A stretch of 64,000 nucleotides of DNA from Aeromicrobium ginsengisoli (GTDB taxonomy: Bacteria; Actinomycetota; Actinomycetes; Propionibacteriales; Nocardioidaceae): assembly GCF_004134905.2 (NCBI RefSeq), contig NZ_SDPQ02000002.1:930001-994000 (forward strand). The letters are read 5' to 3'. Made by a program: the position numbers and the translations under genes. Positions 28,602-36,884 of the stretch are shown here, piece after piece; position 1 is the stretch's first letter; the number at the start of each line of letters is the position of its first letter. The notes under the pieces were generated by a model that had not been told where the DNA came from, ran no database searches, and saw nothing but the letters and a program-made list of their open reading frames with translations.

Positions 28602-30113
28602 TCAGCCGGGGAGGAATGCGCGGACGGTGTCGATCGTGTCGGCCTCTGCCGGGGGCTTGTCGTCGCGATAGCGGATCACGCGGGCGAAGCGCAGGGCGAC
28701 GCCACCGGGGTATCGGGTCGACCTTTGCACGCCGTCGAACGCGATCTCGACAACTTGCTCGGGCTGGACCGTGACGACATAGCCGTCGTCGCCCGTCTGC
28801 AGGTCGCGGAACCGCTCGGTCTGCCACGCGAGGATCTCGTCGGTCATGCCCTTGAACGTCTTTCCGAGCATGACGAACTGATCGCCGTCGCGAGCGCCGA
28901 GGTGGATGTTGGACAGCCAACCGCTGCGCCGGCCGGAACCACGCTCGACCGCCAGCACGACCAGGTCGAGCGTGTGGACGGGCTTGACCTTGACCCAGTT
29001 GGCACCCCGCCGACCAGCGGCATAGGTCGCTGTCAGGCTCTTGACGACCACGCCCTCGTGCCCGGACGCCAGCACCTGGGCGGCGAACGCCTCGGCCTCG
29101 GCCGGGTCGGCGGTGACGATGCGCCGGACGCGGTATGCCTCAGGGACCACGGACTCGAGCGCGGCGAGACGGTCAGCGGTCGGCGCGTCGACGAGGTCAC
29201 GACCGTCGAGGTGGAGGACGTCGAAGAACGCAGGAGTCAGCACGACCTTGCCGGCCGCCGTCGTGCGGGACGCAGTCTCCTGGAACGGGCGGGGGCGGCC
29301 GTCGGGGCCGAGGGCGAGGACCTCGCCGTCGAGCACGACGTCGCGGCAGGGCAGCGTACGGGCGAGAGCGACGAGGTCGGGGTGGCGGTCGGTCACGTCG
29401 TCGAGGGATCGCGTGACCACGAGGACGTCATCGCCGCGACGATGCACCTGGACGCGAATGCCGTCGAGCTTGGTGTCGATCGCCACCTCACCGCCGCCGG
29501 CCTTGGCCATGGCCGCCTCGACGGTGGGGGCGGTCGAGGCCAGCATCGGCAGCACCGGCCGGCCCACCTCGAGCGTGAACAACGCAAGGGCATCCACACC
29601 CTCGGTCAGGGCGGCGACCGCGATGTCGATCGTGGAGCCGGCCATCATCGCGGCTCGTCGGACGGCCGCAACCGGTATGCCGCCGGCCAGGGCGAGTCCT
29701 TCCTGCACCAGCGAGTCGAGCGCACCCTGACGGACCTCGCCCGTGACGATGCCACGCAGCCACCGCTGCTCGTCAGCCGTGGCGCGGGCGAACAGGCTGC
29801 GCGTCGCATCGGCGCGAGCGACCTGCGAGCCTGCCCCGGCAAGTGCGGCGATGCGTTCGAACTCGGCGTCGACCTCCGCGACTTCGAGGGTGGCGGCTTC
29901 CGCCGGCTCGGGCAGGTCCTGCAGCGACCGCCAGCCCAGCCCCGTGCGGCGTGGGCGCAGAGCTCCCGCGAGATAGGACGTGACGACCGGGATGACGTCG
30001 ACACCCTCATCGGCGGCCCGACCCAGCAGGTCGGCGATCGCGGCGGCCTTGGCCGTTCGTGAACGTGTGGCGGCGACGGCTGTGGACGTGGCGACGACGT
30101 CGGCAAGCAGCAT
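28602..30113 (-). CDS. ligB: ATP-dependent DNA ligase (LigB type)
   Basis: 503 aa. The N-terminal DNA-binding domain (about 1-190) resembles eukaryotic ligase I-type DBDs ('LGLAWRSLQDLP'-like, 'LRGIVTGEVRQGALDSLVQEGLALA'). It is followed by the nucleotidyltransferase domain with adenylated Lys215 in motif I (IDTKLDGIRVQVHR), motif III/IIIa ('VVLDGEVLAL', 'FFDVLHLDG'), motif IV (GHEGVVVKS) and motif V (WVKVKP), then the OB fold. It seals nicks using ATP. LigB is accessory to the NAD-dependent LigA, also in this window (53913). It reads towards dnaE2, and no SOS box is seen upstream of it. Confidence 0.93.
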   Translation of the reverse strand: MLLADVVATSTAVAATRSRTAKAAAIADLLGRAADEGVDVIPVVTSYLAGALRPRRTGLGWRSLQDLPEPAEAATLEVAEVDAEFERIAALAGAGSQVARADATRSLFARATADEQRWLRGIVTGEVRQGALDSLVQEGLALAGGIPVAAVRRAAMMAGSTIDIAVAALTEGVDALALFTLEVGRPVLPMLASTAPTVEAAMAKAGGGEVAIDTKLDGIRVQVHRRGDDVLVVTRSLDDVTDRHPDLVALARTLPCRDVVLDGEVLALGPDGRPRPFQETASRTTAAGKVVLTPAFFDVLHLDGRDLVDAPTADRLAALESVVPEAYRVRRIVTADPAEAEAFAAQVLASGHEGVVVKSLTATYAAGRRGANWVKVKPVHTLDLVVLAVERGSGRRSGWLSNIHLGARDGDQFVMLGKTFKGMTDEILAWQTERFRDLQTGDDGYVVTVQPEQVVEIAFDGVQRSTRYPGGVALRFARVIRYRDDKPPAEADTIDTVRAFLPG

Positions 30114-30160
30114 GCACCCATCATCGGCGCCGCCACCGACACCGCAAGGCGACGTTCCGC

Positions 30161-30231
30161 TGAGGAGTCACTCCCATCGCACTGAGGAGTCACTCCGAGT
30201 GACTCCTCACGGCACCGTGAGTGACTCCTCA
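30161..30231. repeat. Four-copy nested inverted repeat of a 13-mer
   Basis: TGAGGAGTCACTC occurs at 30161-30173 and 30183-30195, and its complement GAGTGACTCCTCA at 30197-30209 and 30219-30231. The copies within each pair are separated by 9 nt, so the block is symmetric about 30196. It lies in the divergent ligB/nrtR region upstream of the NrtR boxes. It can fold into one long or two short hairpins, or serve as a multi-site operator. Confidence 0.85.
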
Positions 30232-30236
30232 CCGTA

Positions 30237-30259
30237 CTTAGGGTTGACATGACTTTAAG
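30237..30259 (+). promoter_or_regulatory. NrtR-like operator, box 1
   Basis: 23-bp imperfect palindrome starting CTTAGGGTTGACA and ending GACTTTAAG. It matches the reverse complement of box 2 at most positions (shared pattern CTTARGGTTGA...TGACTYTAAG). It overlaps the -35 hexamer TTGACA (30244-30249). NrtR is known to bind upstream of NAD genes and often autoregulates. Confidence 0.75.
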
Positions 30260-30273
30260 GGGCGCACTACAGT
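30244..30273 (+). promoter_or_regulatory. Promoter of the nrtR-nadABC operon
   Basis: The -35 TTGACA (30244-30249) and -10 TACAGT (30268-30273) are 18 nt apart. The predicted start near 30280 falls inside the second NrtR box, so bound repressor would block both RNA polymerase binding and initiation. Confidence 0.65.
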
Positions 30274-30276
30274 GAC

Positions 30277-30299
30277 CTTAGAGTCAACTCAACCTTAAG
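30277..30299 (+). promoter_or_regulatory. NrtR-like operator, box 2
   Basis: 23-bp imperfect palindrome starting CTTAGAGTCAAC and ending AACCTTAAG, centre-to-centre 40 bp from box 1 and in inverted orientation. It covers the predicted transcription start, 30 nt before the nrtR GTG. Confidence 0.75.
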
Positions 30300-30328
30300 T
30301 ACGACTGAGAGCCGGAAGGACCCAGCCC

Positions 30329-31021
30329 GTGACGATGCAGTCGGCGATCGACCAGCGGGTCTCCCTCGCGGTCTCGACCGTGATCTTCGCGCTCCGGCCG
30401 CACCCCGAGAGCGGACTCATGACGCTGTGGCTGCCCCTCGTGCGCCGCATCCGCGAGCCCTACGAGGGCCAGTGGGCCCTGCCCGGCGGACCGCTCGAGG
30501 CCGACGAGGACCTCGCGGCCAGCGCCCGCCACACCCTCGAACGTACGACCGGGCTCACCCCCAACTACCTCGAGCAGCTCTACGCCTTCGGCAGCCTCGA
30601 CCGGTCGCCCGACGACCGGGTCGTGTCGATCGTCTACTGGGCGCTCGTGCAGCCCGACGAAGTCGCCCGCGCGGTCGACGGCGAGAACGTCGAGTGGTTC
30701 GTCGCCGACGAGCTGCCCCCGCTGGCGTTCGACCACACCGAGATCGTCGACTACGCCCTCGCCCGGCTGCGCGCCAAGATCACCTACACCCCGATCGCGC
30801 ACGCGTTCCTGCCGCTCGAGTTCACCCTCGCCGAGCTGCGCGCGGTGCACGAAGCCGTCCTGCGTACGCATCTCGACCCGGCCAACTTCCGCCGTCAGGC
30901 GCTGGCCAGCAAGACCCTCGTCCCCACGGGCACCTGCCTGCAGGGCACGAGCCACCGACCACCGGCCCTGTTCCGTTTTGAGGCAGGACCCCCGTCACAC
31001 GCCCCTGAGGAGCGCAGATGA
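30329..31021 (+). CDS. nrtR: NrtR, Nudix-related transcriptional regulator of NAD synthesis
   Basis: 230 aa. The N-terminal Nudix-like domain (about 10-140) has the fold markers 'WALPGGPLEADEDLAASARHTLERTTGL', but the catalytic REUxEE acids of the Nudix box are lost. It should therefore sense a nucleotide (ADP-ribose in characterised NrtR) rather than hydrolyse it. The C-terminal winged helix (about 145-215, 'EFTLAELRAVHEAVLRTHLDPANFRRQAL') binds DNA. The GTG start at 30329 has GGAAGGA 9 nt upstream. The stop overlaps the nadA start (ATGA). With the two boxes upstream, it is an autoregulated repressor of nadABC. Confidence 0.93.
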   Translation: MTMQSAIDQRVSLAVSTVIFALRPHPESGLMTLWLPLVRRIREPYEGQWALPGGPLEADEDLAASARHTLERTTGLTPNYLEQLYAFGSLDRSPDDRVVSIVYWALVQPDEVARAVDGENVEWFVADELPPLAFDHTEIVDYALARLRAKITYTPIAHAFLPLEFTLAELRAVHEAVLRTHLDPANFRRQALASKTLVPTGTCLQGTSHRPPALFRFEAGPPSHAPEERR

Positions 31022-32277
31022 CCACCTCCATCAACGACCTGATTGTCGCGGCACCCGACACCAGCTGCGATGTCGAGCTGGCCAAGGGCCCGTGGGAGTT
31101 CGACACGTTCCCCGGATACGGCCCCGGCGCGTCCGAGAACGACGTCATCCCCGAGCCGGTCGTACGACCCGGACAGCTGCCTGCCGAGTACCAGCGCATG
31201 ACGGACGACGAGCTGCACGCCCGCATCCGCGCCGCCAAGGACAAGCTGGGCAGCCGCCTCGTGATCCTCGGCCACTTCTACCAGCGCGACGAGGTCATCC
31301 AGTACGCCGACTTCGTCGGTGACTCGTTCCAGCTCGCCAACGCGGCGCTGACCAAGCCCGACTCCGACACCATCGTGTTCTGCGGCGTGCACTTCATGGC
31401 CGAGACCGCCGACATCCTGGCCCGTCCCGAGCAGCACGTGATCCTGCCCAACCTCGCCGCCGGCTGCTCGATGGCCGACATGGCCGACGAGGACTCGGTC
31501 GAGGCGTGCTGGGAGGACCTCATGGCCGTCTACGGCGAGGAGCCCGACGCCGACGGCAAGCAGCCGGTCATCCCGGTGACCTACATGAACTCCTCGGCCG
31601 CACTCAAGGCGTTCTGCGGTCGTCACGGTGGCATCGTCTGCACGTCGTCCAACGCCGCGACGGTCCTCGAATGGGCCTTCGAACGTGGTCAGCGCGTGCT
31701 GTTCTTCCCCGACCAGCACCTCGGCCGCAACACCGCCAAGGCCATGGGCATCCCGCTCGAGCAGATGCCGATGTGGAGCCCGCGCAAGGAGCTCGGCGGC
31801 AACACCGTCGAAGAGCTCAACGACGCCAAGGTCATCCTCTGGCACGGCTTCTGCTCGGTGCACAAGCGCTTCTCGGTCGCCCAGATCGAGAAGGCGCGTG
31901 CCGAGTTCCCTGGCGTCAAGGTCATCGTCCACCCCGAGAGCCCGATGCCCGTCGTCGACGCGGCGGACGCCGCCGGCTCGACCGACGCGATCCGCAAGTA
32001 CGTCATCGCGTCCGAGCCGGGTGACGTCATCGCGATCGGCACCGAGGTCAACATGGTCAACCGGCTCGCCGCCGAGTTCCCCGACCGGACGATCTTCTGC
32101 CTCGATCCCGTCGTGTGCCCGTGCTCCACGATGTACCGCATCCACCCCGGCTACCTCGCCTGGACGCTCGACGGCCTCGTCGCCGGAGAGCTCCGCAACG
32201 AGATCGTCGTGCCCGACGACATTGCCACCGACGCCAAGGTCGCGCTCGAGCGCATGCTCGCGGCGCTCCCGAAGTAA
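31018..32277 (+). CDS. nadA: Quinolinate synthase NadA ([4Fe-4S] enzyme)
   Basis: 419 aa, the long actinobacterial form. It condenses iminoaspartate with dihydroxyacetone phosphate to quinolinate. The N-terminal motif 'ILGHFYQRDEV' holds substrate. Candidate cluster cysteines are Cys122 (FCGVHFMAE), Cys208 (GIVCTSSNA) or Cys279 (HGFCSVHKRF), and the C-terminal VVCPCSTMYRIHP (Cys367, Cys369). Its cluster is probably supplied by the cysteine desulfurase encoded last in the operon. It is coupled to nrtR by a 4-nt overlap and followed by nadB after 10 nt. Confidence 0.97.
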   Translation: MTTSINDLIVAAPDTSCDVELAKGPWEFDTFPGYGPGASENDVIPEPVVRPGQLPAEYQRMTDDELHARIRAAKDKLGSRLVILGHFYQRDEVIQYADFVGDSFQLANAALTKPDSDTIVFCGVHFMAETADILARPEQHVILPNLAAGCSMADMADEDSVEACWEDLMAVYGEEPDADGKQPVIPVTYMNSSAALKAFCGRHGGIVCTSSNAATVLEWAFERGQRVLFFPDQHLGRNTAKAMGIPLEQMPMWSPRKELGGNTVEELNDAKVILWHGFCSVHKRFSVAQIEKARAEFPGVKVIVHPESPMPVVDAADAAGSTDAIRKYVIASEPGDVIAIGTEVNMVNRLAAEFPDRTIFCLDPVVCPCSTMYRIHPGYLAWTLDGLVAGELRNEIVVPDDIATDAKVALERMLAALPK

Positions 32278-32287
32278 GGACATCGCC

Positions 32288-33826
32288 ATGCGCAAGAGCA
32301 TCATCGTCGTCGGCAGCGGGGTGGCCGGCATGACCGCGGCGCTCGAAGCCGCCGACGCGTACGACGTCACGCTGTTCACCAAGGCCGACCTCGCCCAGAG
32401 CAACACGCGCTATGCGCAGGGCGGCGTTGCCGTGGTGATCGACGCGATGAGCGATCCGGGCGCGCCGCACCTCGGCGACACGATCGAGTCGCACGTCGGC
32501 GACACGCTGGTCGCCGGTGCCGGGCTCAGCGACGAGGACACCGTGCGCATCCTGTGCGCCGAGGGCCCCGAGGCGATCGATGAGCTCATCGCCCGCGGCG
32601 TGCCGTTCGACCGCCACGACGGCGAGCTGTCCCACGGGCTCGAGGCCGCGCACACCTACGCCCGCATCCTGCACGCCGGGGGAGACGCCACCGGGGCCGG
32701 CATCGCGTACGCCCTGATCGATCGTCTCCGCGAGAGCACCGTGACGATCCGCGAGCGTACGACCGTGGTCGACGTGATCGTCGAGGCGGGCCAGGCCGTT
32801 GGCGTACGCCTGCTCGACGGCGAGGACGTGCGGGCCGACTCCGTGATCCTCGCGACCGGGGGCGCCGGCCAGCTGTTCCCCTACACGACCAACCCCGAGG
32901 TGGCGACCGCCGACGGTCTCGGCATGGCGCTGCGGGCCGGCGCTGTCGCCGCGGACCTGGAGTTCTACCAGTTCCACCCGACGTCGCTCGACGCTCCCGG
33001 CAACTTCCTGATCTCCGAAGCCGTACGCGGTGAGGGCGCGACCCTGATCGACGTCGACGGCAAGCGCTTCATGCTCGACGTGCACCCCGACGCGGAGCTC
33101 GCACCCCGCGATGTCGTCGCGAGAGGCATCGCCGCGCAGATGGCCAAACAGCCGGGCATCCCCGTACGCCTCGACGCCACCGCGCTCGGCGCGGAGTTCC
33201 TCGCCAAGCGGTTCCCCAACATCGATGCTGCATGCCGCGCGCAGGGCTTCGACTGGGGCGAGGTGCCGATCCCGGTGACGCCAGCTGCGCACTACTACAT
33301 GGGCGGCATCCGCACCGACGAGTGGGGACGCACCTCGATCCCCGGCCTCTACGCCGTCGGCGAAGCCGCGTGCAACGGGTTGCACGGCGCCAACCGGCTC
33401 GCGTCCAACTCGCTGCTCGAAGGCGCTGTCTATGGCACGCGGGTCATCGAAGGGCTCAACGACCCGGCGCCGCTCGCCGAGTTCGACTCCGATTGGACCG
33501 CACCGATCGCGCTCGACCTCGCCGACGATCCCGACGGCGACGACGTCAACCGCAGCGACCTGCAGCAGCTCATGTGGGACGCCGCCGGCCTGTCGCGCAA
33601 CGGCGAGGACCTCGAGCGTGCCCTCGCGACGCTCAGCGAGTGGCGGGCACCCGTGGCCACGGACGCCAAGTCGGCCGAGGACGCCAACCTGCTCGTCGTG
33701 GCGCGCGCTGTCGTCGCAAGTGCGATGGCACGCCGTGAATCGCGGGGCGGCCACTACCGCACTGACTTCCCCGAGAGCGATCCCGCTCAGGCCAAGCACT
33801 CCTCGATCGCGCCGCAGCATGCTTGA
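32288..33826 (+). CDS. nadB: L-aspartate oxidase NadB
   Basis: 512 aa flavoprotein of the succinate dehydrogenase/fumarate reductase family. It oxidises aspartate to iminoaspartate for NadA. The FAD dinucleotide-binding motif is 'IIVVGSGVAGMTAALEA' at 5-21, with the 'SNTRYAQGGVA' flavin loop, the active-site region 'DLEFYQFHPTSL', 'ISEAVRGEGATL', and the family end 'PVTPAAHYYMGGIRTDEWGRTSIPGLYAVGEAACNGLHGANRLASNSLLE'-type block (about 338-380). The ATG start is 10 nt after nadA. It overlaps nadC by 8 nt. Confidence 0.97.
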   Translation: MRKSIIVVGSGVAGMTAALEAADAYDVTLFTKADLAQSNTRYAQGGVAVVIDAMSDPGAPHLGDTIESHVGDTLVAGAGLSDEDTVRILCAEGPEAIDELIARGVPFDRHDGELSHGLEAAHTYARILHAGGDATGAGIAYALIDRLRESTVTIRERTTVVDVIVEAGQAVGVRLLDGEDVRADSVILATGGAGQLFPYTTNPEVATADGLGMALRAGAVAADLEFYQFHPTSLDAPGNFLISEAVRGEGATLIDVDGKRFMLDVHPDAELAPRDVVARGIAAQMAKQPGIPVRLDATALGAEFLAKRFPNIDAACRAQGFDWGEVPIPVTPAAHYYMGGIRTDEWGRTSIPGLYAVGEAACNGLHGANRLASNSLLEGAVYGTRVIEGLNDPAPLAEFDSDWTAPIALDLADDPDGDDVNRSDLQQLMWDAAGLSRNGEDLERALATLSEWRAPVATDAKSAEDANLLVVARAVVASAMARRESRGGHYRTDFPESDPAQAKHSSIAPQHA

Positions 33827-34661
33827 GCGCAGGCAGATCCAGCGCGTCGTCGACATGGCGCTCGACGAGGACGCGCCGTTCGGCGACCTGACGTCGCAGA
33901 CCCTCGTACCTGCGACGGCCGTGGCCCGCGCCGACCTGGTGGCGCGCGAACCGGGTGTGTTCGCGGGCGCCGAGGTGTTCGAGATCGCGATGACGACGCT
34001 CGACCCGACGGTCAAGGTCACGCTCGAGGCCGCCGACGGTGACCGGTTCGACGCCGGCGCCGTGCTCGCTCATGTCGAGGGGTCCGCGCGGGCGGTCCTG
34101 CAGGCCGAGCGGGTCGCACTCAACCTCGTGCAGCGCATGACGGGCATCGCGACACTCACCGCGACGTACGTCGACGCGGTCGCCGGCACCCAGGCGCGGG
34201 TCGTCGACACCCGCAAGACGACTCCGGGGCTCCGCGCCCTCGAGCGCCACGCCGTACGCTGCGGCGGCGGCCACAACCACCGCTACTCGCTGTCCGACGC
34301 CGTGATGGCCAAGGACAACCACCTCGCGGTCATCCCCGACATCACCGCTGCGCTGCGGCAGGCCAAGGCCGATCTGCCGCACACGACGCACATCGAGGTC
34401 GAGGTCGACCGGCTCGAGCAGCTCGACGCGGTGCTCGACTCCGGCGCAGCCGGCACGATCATGCTCGACAACTTCAGCCTGGACGACCTGCGGGCCGGGG
34501 TCGCCGAGATCGCCGGCCGGGCCCTCGTCGAGGCCAGCGGCGGCATCACGCTCGACACCATCGCGGACGTCGCGCGTACGGGCGTCGACGTCATCTCGGT
34601 CGGCGCGCTGACGCACAGCGTGCGCGCACTCGACCTGGGTCTCGACATCTCCGTCTCATGA
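33819..34661 (+). CDS. nadC: Nicotinate-nucleotide pyrophosphorylase (carboxylating) NadC
   Basis: 280 aa. It converts quinolinate and PRPP to nicotinate mononucleotide, CO2 and PPi. Family signatures are 'EDAPFGDLTSQTL' (about 16-28), 'NLVQRMTGIATLT', 'DTRKTTPGLRALERHAVRCGGGHNHR' (quinolinate/PRPP pocket), 'MAKDNHL', 'IEVEVDRLEQLDAVL' and 'MLDNFSLDDLR', ending 'VEASGGITLDTI'. ATG 33819 overlaps the end of nadB, and the stop overlaps the next start (ATGA). Confidence 0.97.
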   Translation: MLERRQIQRVVDMALDEDAPFGDLTSQTLVPATAVARADLVAREPGVFAGAEVFEIAMTTLDPTVKVTLEAADGDRFDAGAVLAHVEGSARAVLQAERVALNLVQRMTGIATLTATYVDAVAGTQARVVDTRKTTPGLRALERHAVRCGGGHNHRYSLSDAVMAKDNHLAVIPDITAALRQAKADLPHTTHIEVEVDRLEQLDAVLDSGAAGTIMLDNFSLDDLRAGVAEIAGRALVEASGGITLDTIADVARTGVDVISVGALTHSVRALDLGLDISVS

Positions 34662-35782
34662 TCTATCTCGACGAGGCCGCCACCACTCCGCTCAAGCGGG
34701 AGGTTCTAGAGGCGATGTGGCCCTACTTCGGGCCTGACTTCGGCAACCCGTCGAGCCACCACGAGGTCGGCGAGTCGGCCAGCCGGGCGCTCGAGCAGGC
34801 GCGCGCCGACGTGGCGCAGGCACTCGGCGCCCGGGCCTCGGAGATCACCTTCACCTCCGGCGGCACTGAGTCCGACAACGCCGCGATCAAGGGCATCGCC
34901 CTCGCGGCTCCGCGCGGCAAGCACGTCATCGTGTCGTCGATCGAGCATCCCGCGGTGCTCGAGTCGGCGGAGTTCCTCGGCCGCCTGGGCTACGAGGTGA
35001 CGATCCTCGACGTCGACCACGACGGCATGGTGCAGCCGGCCGCGCTGGCTGCCGCCCTCCGCGACGACACGACGCTCGTGAGCGTCCAGTACGCCAACAA
35101 CGAGGTCGGCACCGTCCAGCAGATCGAGACCCTGTCGAGACTCGCCGCCGACCAGGGCGTGCCGTTCCACACCGACGCCGTGCAGGCCGCCGGGTGGCTC
35201 GACCTCGACGTCGAGCGGCTGGGCGTGCAGGCGATGAGCATCTCGGGGCACAAGGTCGGCGCGCCCAAGGGCATCGGCGTCCTCCACGTCAGGCGCGGCA
35301 CCCGCTTCGAGCCGCTGATCCATGGCGGGGGACAGGAGTCGGGTCGGCGCTCCGGCACCGAGAACGTCGCGGCGGCGGTCGGCATGGCCACCGCGCTTCG
35401 GCTGGCCGGTGGCGACAACGACGAGACCGTCGCCCGTCGGGACGCGTTCATCGACCGGGTGCTGGCCGACGTGCCCGGAGCTGAGCTCACAGGGCACCGC
35501 AACCACCGGCTGCCCGGCAGCGCGTCGTTCGTGTTCCCCGGCACCAACGGCGAGACGATCCTGCTCGAGCTCGAGGCGCGCGGCATCGTGTGCTCGAGCG
35601 GCTCGGCGTGCGCCGCGGGCAGCGACGAGCCGTCGCACGTGCTCACCGCGATGGGCTACGACGGCCCGGTCGCCCAGACCGCGGTGCGGTTCACCTTCGG
35701 GCGTACGACGACAGCTGAGGACCTCGACACCGCCGCGACCGAGCTCACGCGCGCCGTCGCGGCAGTGTCGTCGCTCGGCTAG
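34658..35782 (+). CDS. Cysteine desulfurase (NifS/IscS type) of the nad operon
   Basis: 374 aa, PLP-dependent. The start 'MIYLDEAATTPLKREVLEAMWPYFGPDFGNPSS' is typical of NifS. The Schiff-base lysine is in SISGHKVGAPKG, and the catalytic cysteine loop is CSSGSACAAGSDEPSHVL. It yields sulfur for Fe-S clusters. As the last gene of nrtR-nadABC, translationally coupled to nadC, it is most simply explained as a dedicated sulfur donor for the NadA cluster, as proposed for nadA-linked NifS homologues. It shares a palindromic CTAG at its end with the convergent next gene. A second desulfurase (50082) serves mnmA. Confidence 0.93.
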   Translation: MIYLDEAATTPLKREVLEAMWPYFGPDFGNPSSHHEVGESASRALEQARADVAQALGARASEITFTSGGTESDNAAIKGIALAAPRGKHVIVSSIEHPAVLESAEFLGRLGYEVTILDVDHDGMVQPAALAAALRDDTTLVSVQYANNEVGTVQQIETLSRLAADQGVPFHTDAVQAAGWLDLDVERLGVQAMSISGHKVGAPKGIGVLHVRRGTRFEPLIHGGGQESGRRSGTENVAAAVGMATALRLAGGDNDETVARRDAFIDRVLADVPGAELTGHRNHRLPGSASFVFPGTNGETILLELEARGIVCSSGSACAAGSDEPSHVLTAMGYDGPVAQTAVRFTFGRTTTAEDLDTAATELTRAVAAVSSLG

Positions 35783-36204
35783 AGCGCCAGTCCGCCGTAG
35801 ACGTACGTGCCGGGCTGCGACGGGTTGGGGATGAGGCTGACGGTGTCGCCGACGCGGGGGATCTGCAGCTTGGAGACGAGGGTCTGCATCTCGATGACCT
35901 GGCCGCTCTCCAGCGTCGCGGTGAGGTTGACGACAGGGTCGTAGTTGATGAGCTGGCCTGTGTCACTGAGAGCCGTGACCTTGGCCGGCACGCCCGGGAT
36001 GCCAGACGCGGCGATCGCGGCCGATGCCTGTGCGTCACGAGCGGCGTCGAGGCCCTGGCCGAACTTGGCCATCGTGTCGGCGCCCATGAATCCCTTGGCC
36101 AGCTTGCCCGTCAGCCCTTTGCCGCCGACGATCTTCTCGGCCTGCTGCATCGCGTCTTCGGTGCGCTCTTCGTCGCTTCGCTTGTCTTTTCCGAACAGTC
36201 CCAT
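35779..36204 (-). CDS. Small conserved-type protein of unknown function
   Basis: 141 aa, soluble. A charged N-terminal helix (about 1-65, 'MGLFGKDKRSDEERTEDAMQQAEKIV') is followed by a beta-rich domain (about 75-141: 'AKVTALSDTGQLINYDPVVNLTATLESGQVIEMQTLVSKLQIPRVGDTVSLI'-type pattern). That domain resembles the C-terminal half of the small membrane protein at 53490-53846. I do not recognise a named family. Its stop codon shares the CTAG with the convergent cysteine desulfurase. GGATTC-like weak ribosome site. Confidence 0.75.
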   Translation of the reverse strand: MGLFGKDKRSDEERTEDAMQQAEKIVGGKGLTGKLAKGFMGADTMAKFGQGLDAARDAQASAAIAASGIPGVPAKVTALSDTGQLINYDPVVNLTATLESGQVIEMQTLVSKLQIPRVGDTVSLIPNPSQPGTYVYGGLAL

Positions 36205-36317
36205 GGTGAATCCTTGTCTTGGGGTGACTTCGGCTCAGACTAGCGCCGGAAACATGTACGGTGCACCGATTTTCGGCGACCGGGAGGTGATCGTCGGGCG
36301 CCGGTGGATGCAAGGCG

Positions 36318-36854
36318 TCAGTCCTTGGACTTGGCGGCGGACGGATCGGGGTCCTGTGCCTCGACGTGGAGCGTCATCTTCCGCAGCAGGCGGTTGATCG
36401 TGGCGCGCTCCTTGGCGCTGAGCACGTCCACCATCTGCTGCTCCTGCGAGCCGCGAAGGGCCATCGCGCGGCGCCAGATGTCGGCGCCGGCCTTGGTGAT
36501 CTCGACGACGACGCGGCGGCGGTCGTCGGGCGCGACGGTGCGCTGCACCCAGCCGGCCTGCTCGAGCTTGTCGAGCCGGCCGGTCATGCCCGCGCCCGAG
36601 ATGCCCAGCTCGTCGGCGAGGTCGGTGGGGGAGGCGGTGCCGGGGGTGTCGCGGATCATCAGCGAGTGCAGCGTGTCGTACTCGAAGTCCTGCAGCCCGG
36701 TCTCGGTGACGGCGCGCTGCTTCGTGCCCTTGAGGTAGCGCTGCAGCCGGCCGATGCGCACCACCACGCCCTCGACGTCGTCGTCGAACGGGACGTCGAC
36801 CCAGTGATCGCGCCACCTGGCGACGTGCCTGTCGGTCCAGTCGGTCTCGGCCAT
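36318..36854 (-). CDS. MarR-family transcriptional regulator
   Basis: 178 aa winged-helix regulator. The helix-turn-helix is at about 75-125: 'FEYDTLHSLMIRD' then 'SPTDLADELGISGAGMTGRLDKLEQAGWVQRTVAPDDRRRVVVEITKAG' features (wing with DxRR). Terminal helices form the dimer interface. It is divergent from the MFS exporter gene, with tandem 15-bp repeats between them, so it probably represses that exporter and responds to an aromatic or drug-like ligand. The C-terminus is polar and variable (DPDPSAAKSKD). Confidence 0.92.
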   Translation of the reverse strand: MAETDWTDRHVARWRDHWVDVPFDDDVEGVVVRIGRLQRYLKGTKQRAVTETGLQDFEYDTLHSLMIRDTPGTASPTDLADELGISGAGMTGRLDKLEQAGWVQRTVAPDDRRRVVVEITKAGADIWRRAMALRGSQEQQMVDVLSAKERATINRLLRKMTLHVEAQDPDPSAAKSKD

Positions 36855-36884
36855 GACGTGATGGTATCGCGAGCGGCGGCAAAG

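Noticed and set aside
26916-30062. A 1048-codon plus-strand frame across dnaE2 and antisense to ligB
   Set aside because: It joins a shifted dnaE2 frame with the complement of ligB. No domain is visible, and both real genes have complete catalytic motifs in their own frames.
30053-30064. CGTTCGTGAACG near the start of ligB as a LexA box
   Set aside because: The half-sites are in the wrong order (GTTC before GAAC) compared with CGAAC-N4-GTTCG, and the sequence lies inside coding DNA.
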